A DNA stretch of 64,000 nucleotides from Eretmocerus hayati. Its lineage: Eukaryota > Arthropoda > Insecta > Hymenoptera > Aphelinidae. Below, piece by piece: positions 1 through 10,715 of the stretch. The DNA is taken from NCBI GenBank assembly GCA_029851415.1, contig CM056742.1, positions 49,950,954 to 50,014,953 of the forward strand, given 5' to 3'. Positions within the stretch are counted from its first letter, which is position 1. Every line of letters starts with the position of its first letter. The notes under the pieces were generated by a model. That model did no database searches. It was not told where the DNA came from and saw nothing but the letters and a program-made list of their open reading frames with translations. The position numbers and the translations under genes are program-made.

Positions 1-571
1 TGAATTGAATGTGTATTTGGAGTTTGAAAATCGTCAGAAATCGAATGTCATGCCCTCTCGAATATACATTACTCAATCAGTGAAGTGAATTTACGAGGGG
101 CGATGGGTTGGTGAATTTTGCTAATGGAAACATAATTTTATCTCATCGCTGATGTTCTTTAAATTTTCGACGTTAATTGAAATTGGCTTTCAATAAGTTT
201 GAGATTGTTATAATGATTCTTGTGAATGAATTCTCTATAACTTGATACATGAAGTCGTTCCGGAAGAGCTTGAATGATGTTCTGTGACACTTAATTATTC
301 GTGAATATTCAGAACATTTATTGAGTTTTATCCACAACAAAAGTTGTTTCTGCTTTCGGACTATGATATAGGTCGTCGAAAAATTGTATCTATGTAAAGT
401 ATTTGACTCAATGAAGCTACTTTGATACGATTGTTGTTTGTAGAAGATTATTTGAATAGTTATAAAGGCGATTATAGATATTGATCTATCATCCCCATTA
501 TGTGTTTTTGAACTGACGTTGAATAGAAACTGGAGTGAAAAGTGGATAGTGTATTCTGTTTTGAGTGAAAT
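1..571. other. AT-rich stretch, no gene recognised
   Basis: This stretch is AT-rich. A minus-strand frame of about 138 codons crosses it, but it opens at a TTG codon and reads as Ile/Ser/Asn-rich low-information sequence with no motif I recognise. I treat it as chance. Nothing else is supported here. Confidence 0.4.
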
Positions 572-905
572 TGTAGCTCTCCTCCACAAAAATTGAAGGA
601 GACATGATCAGATGAGACTGAAACGTCTTTCTGGTTTACCAGTGTCGGGCCAGAGCGATGCTCAGATCAGAGGAAATCCAGCAACTTGCTTTTGAAGAGC
701 GGCGTTAGTGTTTTGTTGTTTTTTCCAACATTCTTTCGAGACAAGACCTTACAATTGCGGTAGCTTGGCAACATGATTTCGTAGTCTGTCGATCTCAGAG
801 ATGAAAGTCTCGATCTCTATATGAGCCATGGCATTGTACAAAAATGTTGCAACTGGCAATGTAGGAATCGCTCTTCGGAATGTGGATGGAGTGGTGTGAT
901 TTTGA
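572..905 (-). repeat. Dispersed duplication, copy 1 (~330 bp)
   Basis: About 330 bp here reappear in the same orientation at 2126-2460 with only scattered substitutions. The duplicated block contains a short minus-strand reading frame (749-829) plus about 170 bp beyond its stop codon. It therefore looks like a duplicated 3' gene end or a short repeat family rather than a simple microduplication. Homology fades at 905, at a different point from where a typical MITE would show terminal inverted repeats; I see none. Confidence 0.75.
749..829 (-). CDS. Possible 26-residue frame or 3' exon end, copy 1
   Basis: A minus-strand ATG in a strong context (GCCATGG) opens a 26-codon frame beginning MAHIEIETF and ending AKLPQL, followed by TAA. 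The peptide has hydrophobic residues at coiled-coil-like spacing (I, I, I, L, V, L). The copy at 2301-2381 keeps the frame, the ATG and the stop position, but there the stop is TAG. The frame also stays open upstream of the ATG for about 20 codons and is conserved there too, so this may be the end of a terminal exon rather than a micro-ORF. No family is recognised. It could equally be constrained repeat DNA. Confidence 0.3.
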   Translation of the reverse strand: MAHIEIETFISEIDRLRNHVAKLPQL

Positions 906-1202
906 GGAGTTTTACGAGTATGTATAAAGGGGATGAATTGATCTTATCATGGAATGACTTCTAAATTGAATCATGTGAATAAAGATAAATATGGAAATAT
1001 TATCATTTGAATGTGGGAAATACGACTTCTTTCTCGAGTGATAGAGAAATTGATGGAAAATTTATCTATTCAATTTTTCATCCGTCTGAAATTGAACTCG
1101 AAGAAACCTTTCGAAAATGAAGATAGTTGAAAAAATCTATCATGGTTCGTTTTATGCTATTAATTTCTTAATACTAGAGGAAATGAATGGACACGAGGAG
1201 GT

Positions 1203-1224
1203 GGTTGGGGACAAACCCCCAACC
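1203..1224. repeat. 22-bp hairpin repeat, copy 1
   Basis: GGTTGGGG and CCCCAACC form an 8-bp perfect stem. The hairpin lies in a longer conserved context (GACACGAGG upstream, ATGTGATT and a T-rich run downstream) that recurs at 1341-1362 and 1627-1648. Between copies 1 and 2 one stem pair changes from G-C to A-T on both sides. Confidence 0.7.
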
Positions 1225-1340
1225 ATGTGATTATTTTATTCAAAGAATGAGATTCTAATATTGATTCATCTTGATACAAATAATATATATATGCTATCTT
1301 CGAATGATTTCGTTAGGGGGAGTAAATAGACACGAGGGAT

Positions 1341-1362
1341 GGTTGAGGACATACCCTCAACC
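1341..1362. repeat. 22-bp hairpin repeat, copy 2
   Basis: The stem is GGTTGAGG/CCTCAACC, the same position and length as copy 1 at 1203 with one compensated base-pair change. It is flanked by the same GACACGAGGGAT upstream motif. Confidence 0.7.
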
Positions 1363-1626
1363 ATATGATTTTTTTTATTCATTTCTATGGCATTCAAACA
1401 CTGACACATCGAGTTTACGGTTACGATAAACATCATTTACAGAGAATGGAATCGAATTGATAATATTGTAGATTTCATCTAAATATCTTCATAATCGGAA
1501 ACATATCAACCCTTTTGGAATCAAATGACAACCAATTTTCCGAAATTGAAGATTTCTTATATATATCGATATAAGACACTATAGATTCATTTTATTGTTA
1601 GAGAGAGTGAATAAATACGAATAGAT

Positions 1627-1648
1627 GGTTGGGGACATATGTCCAACC
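1627..1648. repeat. 22-bp hairpin repeat, copy 3
   Basis: GGTTGG/CCAACC forms a shorter outer stem around a central GGACATATGTCC-type palindrome. The upstream context (AATACGAATAGAT) is a diverged form of that in the other two copies. Confidence 0.6.
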
Positions 1649-2125
1649 AGCTGATTTCGTTATCGAAATATTCAGATCTAAATATTAACACATTATGTTC
1701 TGTTATAAGTTAAATGTGAAAACCTTACATACAACGGAAACCATCTAATGGTTGAACAGTGGTGGGTTTCATATCATTTCGAGAAATTTATGGTAAGTGT
1801 TGGTAATTTGGAGATCTGCTATGTTTTAGTCGATGAATTACATCTGTATTAACATAATCATTGTAGTGGGTCGGAAAGAGAAGCTTTCTCGGCCGTCGAT
1901 AAAGTTTGATTACATCTGATGGAACGAATGGAAAGATTACTACATGAGTAGATGGAACTTCCAAGGACTTCTTCGATTAGATTGAAATATATTTTTCTAT
2001 TGGCGATATTTTGCTGTTTAACAAATTGTTGAAAATATCAACATACTAATTCATCATTCCTGTTTCATGATTTCCAATTCATGTCGAGTATCAATGTGAT
2101 AGTGTTTTTTGATATTGTGGAAATG
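1649..2125. other. AT-rich spacer, nothing recognised
   Basis: This AT-rich sequence lies between the third hairpin and the second duplicated block. No reading frame, RNA or repeat is supported. Confidence 0.4.
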
Positions 2126-2460
2126 TAACTCTTCTTCGCAAAAATTGAAGGAGACATGATCAGATGAGACTGAAACGTCTTTCTGGTTTACCAGTGTCGG
2201 GCCAGAGCGATGCTCAGATCAGAGGAAATCCAGCAACTTGCTTTTGAAGAGTGGCGTTAGTGTTTTGTTGTTTTTTTCAACATTCTTCCGAGACAAGACC
2301 CTACAATTGCGGTAGCTTGGCAACATGATTTCGTAGTCTGTCGATCTCAGAGATGATAGTCTCGATCTCTATATGAGCCATGGCATTGTACGAAAATGTT
2401 GCAACTGGCAATGTAGGAATTGCTCTTTGGAATGTGGAAGGACTGGTGTTGTTGTGAGAT
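2126..2460 (-). repeat. Dispersed duplication, copy 2 (~330 bp)
   Basis: This is the second copy of the block at 572-905, about 1.55 kb away and in the same orientation. The region of identity runs from the CAAAAATTGAAGG motif through the conserved frame at 2301-2381. Confidence 0.75.
2301..2381 (-). CDS. Possible 26-residue frame or 3' exon end, copy 2
   Basis: This is the partner of 749-829. ATG in GCCATGG context opens MAHIEIETI and ends AKLPQL with a TAG stop, where copy 1 has TAA. The frame remains open upstream to about 2489 (residues such as AIPTLPVATF are shared with copy 1). A possible splice acceptor, AACACCAG, lies about 60 nt upstream of the ATG in this copy but is not matched in copy 1. 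No family is recognised. Confidence 0.3.
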   Translation of the reverse strand: MAHIEIETIISEIDRLRNHVAKLPQL

Positions 2461-2725
2461 TCATTTGTGTGTGTATGATAGGAATACATTGATATTTTTT
2501 CATGTGAAAAGCTTTTGAGGGTATCCTAAAATTATCAAATCATCCTTGAAAGTTTCATCTAGTGAATGCATGATATGAATGATTTTATACCTTCACGAGA
2601 AGATAGAAAAAGCTGAAGTACAATCCGAATACGTTGTTTGAAAAATTGTGATTCAATTTGTAGAATTCACATATTTTTAGCTTGAATTTCCAAGTTTTAT
2701 CATCTGTTAATACAGTAGCACTCAC

Positions 2726-2887
2726 ATATGAACATTGGGTGAATTCGTCGCATTCCACTTTACTGTTTTTCCATCGTTGTTCTTCAAAATTCTTCTTAAT
2801 TCTGCCACCGCGATACGTGTTTTTATCCTTCAGATCTCCAGTGTCCCTCTCCAAGATTACTCTAAATGCTTGAAATCGGCACTGGTG
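2726..2887 (-). CDS. Possible internal exon, charged polypeptide
   Basis: On the minus strand an open stretch of 54 codons follows an in-frame TGA and ends at a good donor (CATAT then GTGAGTGC, phase 0). The encoded sequence is charged and composition-balanced (it includes ERDTGDLKDKNTYRGG, then FEEQRWKNSKVECDEF), unlike the AT-biased frames around it. No convincing acceptor with a pyrimidine tract is visible upstream and there is no ATG, so exon boundaries are uncertain. The product is unrecognised. Confidence 0.22.
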
Positions 2888-2890
2888 TCA

Positions 2891-3340
2891 ATTTGTCCAC
2901 GGTCTACTTTCTGGTGGGTATTGGTCTGTGAATAAGATTAGATTCCATTTCAAACTTTTCTAGGAATCAAGTTTGGCTCATTTAAAAAATGAGCAGATTC
3001 ATCTGTTGTTATTTACTGAAATGTGCACCGTTATATGTAGTGCGAAACGGGGATTTGAAAAAAATACCACGGAAATGAATGAGGGAAAGAATTTTTCTTA
3101 ATTTAAACCTCTCAAATCGCGCAACGATTCAAGAGGAAATTTGTTACTGAGATTTTGTTCATTCTGGATTGCGCGGGATTATTGAACCAGAATGAATCAT
3201 CTGTATATCTTTTCTAGGCTGCGTATGATTCGAAATCATTAATCCTATGCTAATATTGTGAACTATGACTCGAATTTGATGGTAAATTTCAAAGCTTCTC
3301 TAACTAGGATGATCAAATTATGGAATTGTAGTGTCAGGAG
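2891..3340. other. Spacer before the tandem array
   Basis: AT-rich sequence with no supported gene. Its right edge is the point where similarity to the 983-bp repeat unit begins. Confidence 0.4.
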
Positions 3341-3347
3341 TACTCAC

Positions 3348-3386
3348 CCTTGCTATAATTGCTTGGCTGCCATCTTCCGATTTCAT
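3348..3386 (-). CDS. Candidate short first exon, array unit 1
   Basis: The minus strand reads ATG followed by KSEDGSQAIIAR and then GTGAGT, a near-consensus donor in phase 0. In this unit the ATG aligns to the second codon of the other units. The CpG-rich block just upstream (3390-3715) would be a plausible promoter. The frame choice rests on the cross-unit comparison, where TCG/TCA, GAA/GAG and AGC/AGT differences are synonymous. Internal-exon use cannot be excluded. Confidence 0.35.
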
Positions 3387-3389
3387 TGT

Positions 3390-3715
3390 GATTCGCCTGA
3401 TGGGGCAGTGCCTGTAGATTGATGCCACGTGAGCCTTATACAGCACGCTCAGCTCACCACTCCACTGCCGCTGCTTTGCTGTTGTATTCCGTTCGAGTGC
3501 CTGGGCTTCGATGTGCTCGCTAGGAGAGCACGCGAGGAACTGACGGCGCGAGAGCAAACGTGCGTCAGAGGCGCCTTTCCCCCTCCGCTCTTCTTTGCAT
3601 GTGTAACTTGCTTCTCCTGGCACACGTGTGTTCGCGCGCGGAATGTATGCACGACTGCGGCAGGCAAGGGCACGCGCGAACCGATAGACTCTCCTCTCTC
3701 TCCTTCGCTAGCGTG
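3390..3715 (-). promoter_or_regulatory. CpG-rich block with conserved E-box palindrome
   Basis: This CpG-rich block recurs in every array unit (about 4375-4700, 5358-5683, 6340-6665 and 7323-7595). It lies immediately upstream of the minus-strand candidate exon. A perfect CACACGTGTG palindrome with a CACGTG core sits at 3621-3630 and is kept in all units (4605, 5588, 6570, 7552). Long frames across it on both strands are a by-product of GC-rich codon space. Promoter function is inferred from position and composition only. Confidence 0.35.
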
Positions 3716-3739
3716 ACTACATATGCCGCAAGTTGAGAG

Positions 3740-4130
3740 TTACAAAAAAACTTTCAGGAAAAATTCGATGGAAAAATCATTTTTTATATTTTCATCCTCC
3801 TAAAATCGCGCAAGAAATATAATTTTTTTTTCTGTAAATTTTTGAAGAAAAATCCATTTTTTTATCTTCATCTTCCCAAAGTCGCGCAAAAAATATAATT
3901 TTTTTCGGCAAATTCTTGATGGAGAATCAATTTTTTTATTTCCATCCTCTCGAAATCGCGCGCGCAAGAGAGTTTTTTTTTTTTAATCTTCGATAGAAAA
4001 TCCATTTTTTTTATTCTCATCCACTTGGAATTGCGCAGAAATTTAATTTTCGATCTCTAGAAATTTTCGTGATAAATTCATCTTATTCCTTCTCATCTCC
4101 CCAAAATCACGCATGAGTCGAATTTTTATT
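3740..4130. repeat. ~70-bp AT-rich subrepeats inside each unit
   Basis: Five degenerate copies of a ~70-bp motif follow each other, each with (A)AATCGCGCA(A), a T-run and ATTTTCATC-type sequence. The same block recurs at the equivalent place in each 983-bp unit. Lys/Phe/Ile-rich minus-strand frames here (for example 6741-6986) are produced by this repetition and are not genes. Confidence 0.8.
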
Positions 4131-4330
4131 TTTGCTAGCTTGGTACTTCTAGGATGAAATAAAAATCTGTAATTGTACTGATCTAATTTCCGTTCATGGA
4201 CTTCACGGACTGATTGAATTGTGTATCATTCAGATCTTCAAAGATTACGACTTAATCACTATTTCGGATTTCAAAAATGCTTCTACTCGAATGATTAGTA
4301 TTCTCAACGCGCACTATTGGGTGTACTTAC

Positions 4331-4372
4331 TTTTGCTAAAACTGCTTGACTGCCATCTTCTGATTTCAGCAT
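4331..4372 (-). CDS. Candidate short first exon, array unit 2
   Basis: Minus-strand ATG CTG then KSEDGSQAVLAK and a GTAAGT donor in phase 0, 14 codons. It matches units 3 and 4 almost exactly. The upstream CpG-rich block carries the conserved CACACGTGTG palindrome at 4605-4614. Confidence 0.35.
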
Positions 4373-5313
4373 GATGTGTGTGATTGAAGGGATGCGTAGA
4401 GATTGGTGCTGCTTGAGTCTTGTACACCACCCGCAGCTCCCCACTCCACTGACGCTGCTCCGCTGTTGTATCCCGTTCGAGTGCCTGGGCTTCGATGTGC
4501 TCGCTAGGAGAGCACGCGAGGAACTGACCGCGCGAGAGCAAACGTGCGTCAGAGGCGCCTTTCTCCCTCCGCTCCTCTTTGCATGTGTAACTTGCTTCTC
4601 CTGGCACACGTGTGTTCGCGCGCGGAATGTATGCACGACTGCGGCAGGCAAGGGCACGCGCGAACCGATAGACTCTCCTCTCTCTCCTTCGCTAGCGTGA
4701 CTACATATGCCGCAAGTTGAGAGTTACAAAAAAACTTTCAGGAAAAATTCGATGGAAAAATCATTTTTTATATTTTCATCCTCCTAAAATCGCGCAAGAA
4801 ATATAATTTTTTTTTCTGTAAATCTTTGAAGAAAAATCCATTTTTTTATCTTCATCTTCCCAAAGTCGCGCAAAAAATATAATTTTTTTCAGCAAATTCT
4901 TGATGGAGAATCAATTTTTTTATTTCCATCCTCTCGAAATCGCGCGCGCAAGAGAGTTTTTTTCTTTAGTCTTTTATAGAAAATCCATTTTTTTTATTCT
5001 CATCCACTTGGAATTGCGCAGAAATTTAATTTTCGATCTCTAGAAATTTTCGTGATAAATTCATCTTATTCCTTCTCATCTCCCCAAAATCACGCATGAG
5101 TTGAATTTTTATTTTTCCTAGCTTGGTACTTCTAGGATGATATAAAAAGCTGTAATTGTACTGATCTAATTTCCGTTCATGGACTTCACGGACTGATTGA
5201 ATTGTGTATCATTCAGATCTTCAAAGATTACGACTTAATCACTATTTCGGATTTCAAAAATGCTTCTACTCGAATGATTAGTATTCTCAACGCGCACTAT
5301 TGGGTGTACTTAC

Positions 5314-5355
5314 TTTTGCTAAAACTGCTTGACTGCCATCCTCTGATTTCCCCAT
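5314..5355 (-). CDS. Candidate short first exon, array unit 3
   Basis: Minus-strand ATG GGG then KSEDGSQAVLAK and a GTAAGT donor in phase 0. GAG replaces GAA for the Glu codon, a synonymous change. Second-codon variation (CTG, GGG, GTG) is the main difference among units 2-4. Confidence 0.35.
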
Positions 5356-6295
5356 GATGTGTGTGATTGAAGGGATGCGTAGAGATTGGTGCTGCTTGAG
5401 TCTTGTACACTACCCGCAGCTCCCTACTCCACTGACGCTGCTCCGCTGTTGTATCCCGTTCGAGTGCCTGGGCTTCGATGTGCTCGCTAAGAGAGCACGC
5501 GAGGAACTGACGGCGCGAGAGCAAACGTGCGTTAGAGGCGCGTTTCCCCCTCCGCTCCTCTTCGCATGTGTAACTTGCTTCTCCTGGCACACGTGTGTTC
5601 GCGTGCGGAGTGTATGCACGACTGCGGCAGGCAAGGGCGAGCGCGAACCGATAGACTCTCCTCTCTCTCCTTCGCTAGCGTGACTACATATGCCGCAAGT
5701 TGAGAGTTACAAAAAAACTTTCAGGAAAAATTCGATGGAAAAATCATTTTTTATATTTTCATCCTCCTAAAATCGCGCAAGAAATATAATTTTTTTTTCT
5801 GTAAATTTTTGAAGAAAAATCCATTTTTTTATCTTCATCTTCCCAAAGTCGCGCGAAAAATATAATTTTTTTCGGCAAATTCTTGATGGAGAATCTATTT
5901 TTTCATTTCCATCCTCTCGAAATCGCGCGCGCAAGAGAGTTTTTTTTTCAATCTTCGATAGAAGATCCATTGTTTTTATTCTCATCCACTTGAAATTGCG
6001 CAAAAATTTAATTTTCGATCTCTAGAAATCTTCGTGATAAATTCATCTTATTCCTTCTCATCTCCCCAAAATCACGCATGAGTCGAATTTTTATTTTTCC
6101 TAGCTTGGTACTTCTAGGATGATATAAAAATCTGTAATTGTACTGATCTAATTTCCGTTCATGGACTTCACGGACTGATTGAATAGTGTATCATTCAGAT
6201 CTTCAAAGATTACGACTTAATCACTATTTCGGATTTCAAAAATGCTTCTACTCGAATGATTAGTATTCTCAACGCGCACTATTGGGTGTACTTAC

Positions 6296-6337
6296 TTTTG
6301 CTAGAACTGCTTGACTGCCATCTTCTGATTTCACCAT
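6296..6337 (-). CDS. Candidate short first exon, array unit 4
   Basis: Minus-strand ATG GTG then KSEDGSQAVLAK and a GTAAGT donor in phase 0. The Leu codon is CTA where units 2 and 3 have TTA, a synonymous difference. Confidence 0.35.
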
Positions 6338-7278
6338 GATGTGTGTGATTGAAGGGATGCGTAGAGATTGGTGCTGCTTGAGTCTTGTACACCACCCGCA
6401 GCTCCCCACTCCACTGACGCTGCTCCGCTGTTGTATCCCGTTCGAGTGCCTGGGCTTCGATGTGCTCGCTAAGAGAGCACGCGAAGAACTGACGGCGCGA
6501 GAGCAAACGTGCGTCAGAGGCGCGTCTCCCCCTCCGCTCCTCTTCGCAGGTGTAACTTGCTTCTCCTGGCACACGTGTGTTCGCGCGCGGAGTGTACGCA
6601 CGACTGCGGCAGGCAAGGGCACGCGCGAACCGATAGACTCTCCTCTCTCTCCTCCGGTAGCGTGACTACATATGCCGCAAGTTGAGAGTTACAAAAAAAT
6701 TTTCAGGAAAAATTCGATGGAAAAATCATTTTTAATATTTTCATCTTCCTAAAATCGCGCAAGATATATAATTTTTTTTTCTGTAAATTTTTGAAAAAAA
6801 ATCCATTTCTTCATCTTGATCTTCCCAAAGTCGCGCAAAAAATATAATTTTTTCGGCAAATTCTTGATGGAGAATCAATTTTTTTATTTCCATCCTCTCG
6901 AAATCGCGCGCGCAAGAGAGTTTTTTTTTTTTAATCTTCGATAGAAAATCCATTTTTTTTATTTTCATCCACTCGAAATTGCGCAAAAATTTAATTTTCG
7001 ATCTTTAGAAATTTTCGTGATAAATTCATCTTATTCCTTTTCATCTCCCCAAAATCACGCATGAGTTGAATTTCTATTTTTCCTAGCTTGGTACTTCTAG
7101 AATGATATGAATATCTGTAATTGTACTGATCTAATTTCCGTTCATAGACTTCACGGACTGATTGAATTGTGTATCATTCATATCTTCAAAGATTACGACT
7201 TAATCACTATTTCGGATTTCAAAAATGCTTCTACTCGAATGATTAGTATTCTCAACGCGCACTATTGGGTGTACTTAC

Positions 7279-7320
7279 TTTTGCCATAATTCCTTGGCTG
7301 CCATCTTCTGATTTCACTAT
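7279..7320 (-). pseudogene. Array unit 5 exon-like segment lacking ATG
   Basis: The same segment reads KSEDGSQGIMAK and keeps the GTAAGT donor, but the ATG is ATA. If units 1-4 are alternative first exons, this copy could not use that start. If instead the segment is an internal exon, it would still be usable. The loss of the ATG while the donor is kept is the main evidence against a simple first-exon reading. Confidence 0.3.
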
Positions 7321-7595
7321 GATGTGTTCGATTAAATGGATGGGTAGAGAATGGTGCTGCTTGAACCTTGTATAGCACCCGCAGCTCTCCACTCCACTGC
7401 CGCTGCTCTGCTGTTATATTCCGTGCGAGTGCCTGGGCATCGATGTGCTCGCTAGGAGAGCACGCGAGGAACTGACGGCGCGAGAGCAAACGTGTGTCGA
7501 AGGCACTTTCCCCCTCCGCTCCCCTTTGCATGTGTAACTTGCTCCTCCTGGCACACGTGTGTTCGCGGGTCGAGTGTATGCACGACTACGGCAGG

Positions 7596-9504
7596 CATTC
7601 CAACAAATTCATTTCCAACAAATTGTCATTTTATATTAGCCCTATAACAATCCTTCCTTGTTTATCTTATACAACATGACCATATGAAAGTGAGTTTCCG
7701 AGGAAATTCTAAGACTCCACTGATTCATTAAGTTTTACTGACCCGAAAGGAACAAAAATCGAAGTTCGGCTCATGAACTGAAAAATCGCATATCTTTTGT
7801 ATAGATAAGTTTTAGACAAAACAAACTAATACGTATCTCGTTATTTTGACCCTAGAATCATCAATTTCAGATCAGGGAAGATCCATCGTATCGACCTTTT
7901 TGGCTGCCCCATCTAAACTGGATCGAGTAACTAATATTTAGGAACTTATTTTGGAAACAGAAGAACATGTTCTGATAGTTGGAACCCATGAAAATAAATT
8001 TCTGTGGCGAGGGGGATTTTTTGAAGAATTTTTCATCGGTAATTACGCTTCTCTTCTGAATCTCGTTTAACTTACGCCTTTCTTTGAAAAATTACGGTCT
8101 TCTAAATTGAATCAATCAGACTCACGCTTCTTCAGAATTTAGACATGGTGGGTTGAGCTATTCTTCCATATCTTTATAAGGTGATCGGAGGAATTCTGAG
8201 GGCGTAGTTGCGTTTACGTTCGTTCGAATTTTTTTCTTTTGTAGTTAACTCGGTACACGTTCTGTGATTGCATTAGTGTGTTACTTCTAGAAAACTAATT
8301 TTATTCGATTTGCAAGCATTTCCAGGAGCCAATACGCCTATCTGAACCATTTACAAGCCGAGCAGCGCGAGGCAATGACGCTAGTTGGTATTAACACAAG
8401 GATTAACATCAAATCTTGTTTGACGTTTCAAATGTTCCCAGAGCCATCGTCATAAGTTTTATGCTCAGAAATTTATATTTTCACTAGTAGTGGGTGGATT
8501 GATAGAAATCAGAGTTCTCGTGAGTATGCTGTCCTTCCCCGGATGCTTCATTGAGTAAGTGTTACAGAAGAACATATTTCAACTCGAAGATGACGGATGA
8601 AAATTAGTGAATTTGGTACAGTATCTTGATCAGCCTTGAACATACTTGTTACTAATCATACCTCATACATACAGCGGAGTGGCACTGTAAGTTTCAAGTC
8701 TATTTTCCCTTATTTTATCGAACTTTTCAGACATTTGAGCCCACCGATTCAGGTAAGCACAATCAGGATAACTAGATTCGTAATGAGTACGTTCGGTTTC
8801 GAATCGATAACTCATGCTGAGTAAAGATTGGCAGGTAGAAAGAAGTGTTTTTAATGATTGCGATTTGTCTATTATGAAGATGTGATGAAATATTGGTGAT
8901 ATTTATCGTGAGGAAATCCTTTTGCAAAGCTTTACTAAATAAGTAGACAATACATCCGCAGAACTAATTTTGATCCAAGCAAAGAAATTTTGATCCATCC
9001 CTCGTCTCCTCAGACCCTTCGAAATTAACAGGGATCGACACCAGATCTGTAGCACATCAAAGACGGAGATATTATCATCAGAATATGAGAATTATTGAAC
9101 GAAAATTTGGATGATTGAAAAAGTGTGGGACTGATGGGGTCAAAAGGAAATACTTTAATCCGTAACAATAGCTAGGAATCGTTCTGACATCCATACATCA
9201 ATCCTCCAATTCATAAGACTACCAATTAATTTGCGGATTAAAAAAATATGCACACCAATGTTTGGATCGCGAGAGACTGTTCGAAAATTCATGGCGGTGT
9301 GAATTATCCTAAACGAGAAGGTAAAATACTACACTCCGTTGAAGTTGGGATATTCCACTTATAAGCTAACTTATTCCATACCTTACCTATAGGAATGATA
9401 TCTTCATACAAAAATCATCTTTTTTTGTCAGCATTAAACTAGATAATACTTTTTCCAAGATTCCTCTCAACTATCACCATTTTTGGTCACCGATTTTGGT
9501 TATA
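7596..9504. other. Unassigned AT-rich region
   Basis: I see no supported gene, RNA or repeat. Frames are short and lack splice-site support. A few CpG-containing patches (near 8200 and 8340) are not extended. Confidence 0.4.
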
Positions 9505-9560
9505 CAGTAGAACTCGATTATAACGAGCTCGGTTATAACGAGAACTCGGTTACAACAAGC
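9505..9560. mobile_element. Tigger/pogo-like terminal sequence
   Basis: The sequence CAGTAGAACTCGATTATAAC, followed by a near-repeat GAGCTCGGTTATAACGAG, resembles the terminal inverted repeats of Tigger/pogo elements of the Tc1/mariner superfamily, and is preceded by TA. I found no matching inverted end nearby, so this is a solo or decayed terminus. Confidence 0.5.
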
Positions 9561-9594
9561 AAATTTACAAAATTTGGTTGGTTTCTGTACTAAG

Positions 9595-9990
9595 TCAATG
9601 GTAGCAGGAGACACCGGCATTCAAGGTAGGTTGAATCAGACCAGCTGCGCTCACGGAGTCCGTCACATACTTGTCCCGTTCCTATTACGTGCTGGCAACT
9701 ACTGCCTCATGGTACCCCGTCACCCGCTCTTAGAGTCCGTCACGTACTCGATCCGTACTTGGCACATACACGAATTTACTGCCATGCGGCTACCTGAGCG
9801 AGGGCTCCAGAATCCGTCACGTACTTGTTCAGTACCCGTCACATACTGGCAACTACTGTTGCGTGCATTTGGAGCGCCTCTCCAAAATCCATCACATACC
9901 CATTCCGTACTGTGTAGGTAGCAGGAATTACTATTGCGAGTATCTACAGGTACGAGCAAGTACGTACAGTTATAAGCCAAGTATCTACAG
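9595..9990. repeat. Degenerate tandem repeats (GTCACGTAC family)
   Basis: At least four diverged copies of a motif containing (AGA)ATCCGTCACGTACT and TGGCAACTACTG follow one another with irregular spacing of about 70-110 bp. Open frames on both strands (9574-9921 and 9720-9980) reflect this repetition. The block starts immediately after the Tigger-like end and may be its internal sequence. Confidence 0.6.
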
Positions 9991-10285
9991 TATGGAATAT
10001 TAGTTATTTCCCCCTTGATGCCCCATAAACATTTTCTACGTATCTAGGACGCATTCTGATTCGATGCTTCAAATTATCTCGATCAAAAAAATTTGGTCCT
10101 TCTTTTCGAGAAAGTCCATATTTCTCGCATCCAATTCGAGGAACGAAAATGCGGCTTGCAGCATTCGAAAGTTTTTGAAAAAACCTATAGAAATTGACCT
10201 TGTAAAGTTGGTTTTAAGGGTATGGGTGGTTTCATTGAATTAACGAGTAAAAATCTCATTTTTGCTACTTTCTGCCAATCCACTT

Positions 10286-10715
10286 TCCAGGCGATTGAAA
10301 AGCATCTGTTTTCTGCGCATACGCAGGAATGTGTATCCCTGAAAACAATCTCATTAGAGAGCCAAGAAAATTGACCTCAAAATGATAACTTGATAGAGTC
10401 GATTTCATCAATTGGGACTGGAGCTGCATCAGCGTATGAAAGATGAAGCCTCAGCTCGAATGTGACAGGTAGGCGGAGGTCATTGTAAGCGGATTCCCTT
10501 CTTCATTATTGTCCTCAGTATCTTCGAGCCACCTCTTGATATTTATCGATATTCAGTGGTCCTCCGGACGTCATAGCTCTTAGTCCACATGCATGGTATT
10601 GACCTCGCTGAGTGGCCATTTTGAAGGGAATTATCTCGACTTTCCAACGGAATTTGTTTTGGGAATCCAAATCCCTGCGCATGCGCAGAAAACAGACGAT
10701 TCTCAATCGCCTGAA
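10286..10715. repeat. Imperfect inverted repeat, ~100-bp arms
   Basis: The left arm (about 10286-10385) begins CAGGCGATTGAAAAGCATCT and contains TTTTCTGCGCATACGCAGG. The right arm (about 10605-10715) contains the reverse complement with scattered changes (GCGCATGCGCAGAAAACAGA then CAATCGCCTG). The spacer is about 220 bp. It resembles a small MITE; no clear target duplication is visible. Confidence 0.65.

Larger units (their letters stand above)
3341..7595. repeat. 983-bp tandem array, about 4.3 units
   Basis: A unit of 982-983 bp repeats from the splice-donor motif at 3341 to those at 4324, 5307, 6289 and 7272. The last unit is truncated within the CpG-rich part near 7595. Units 2-4 are almost identical; units 1 and 5 are more diverged, as expected for array edges. 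Each unit has three parts: a short minus-strand open segment with a splice donor, a CpG-rich block of about 330 bp, and about 600 bp of AT-rich DNA made of roughly 70-bp subrepeats. Confidence 0.9.

Noticed and set aside
3318..6665. Repeated 95-117-codon frames in the 983-bp array
   Set aside because: They span the CpG-rich block in several frames on both strands; only the short segment before the splice donor shows codon-like conservation.
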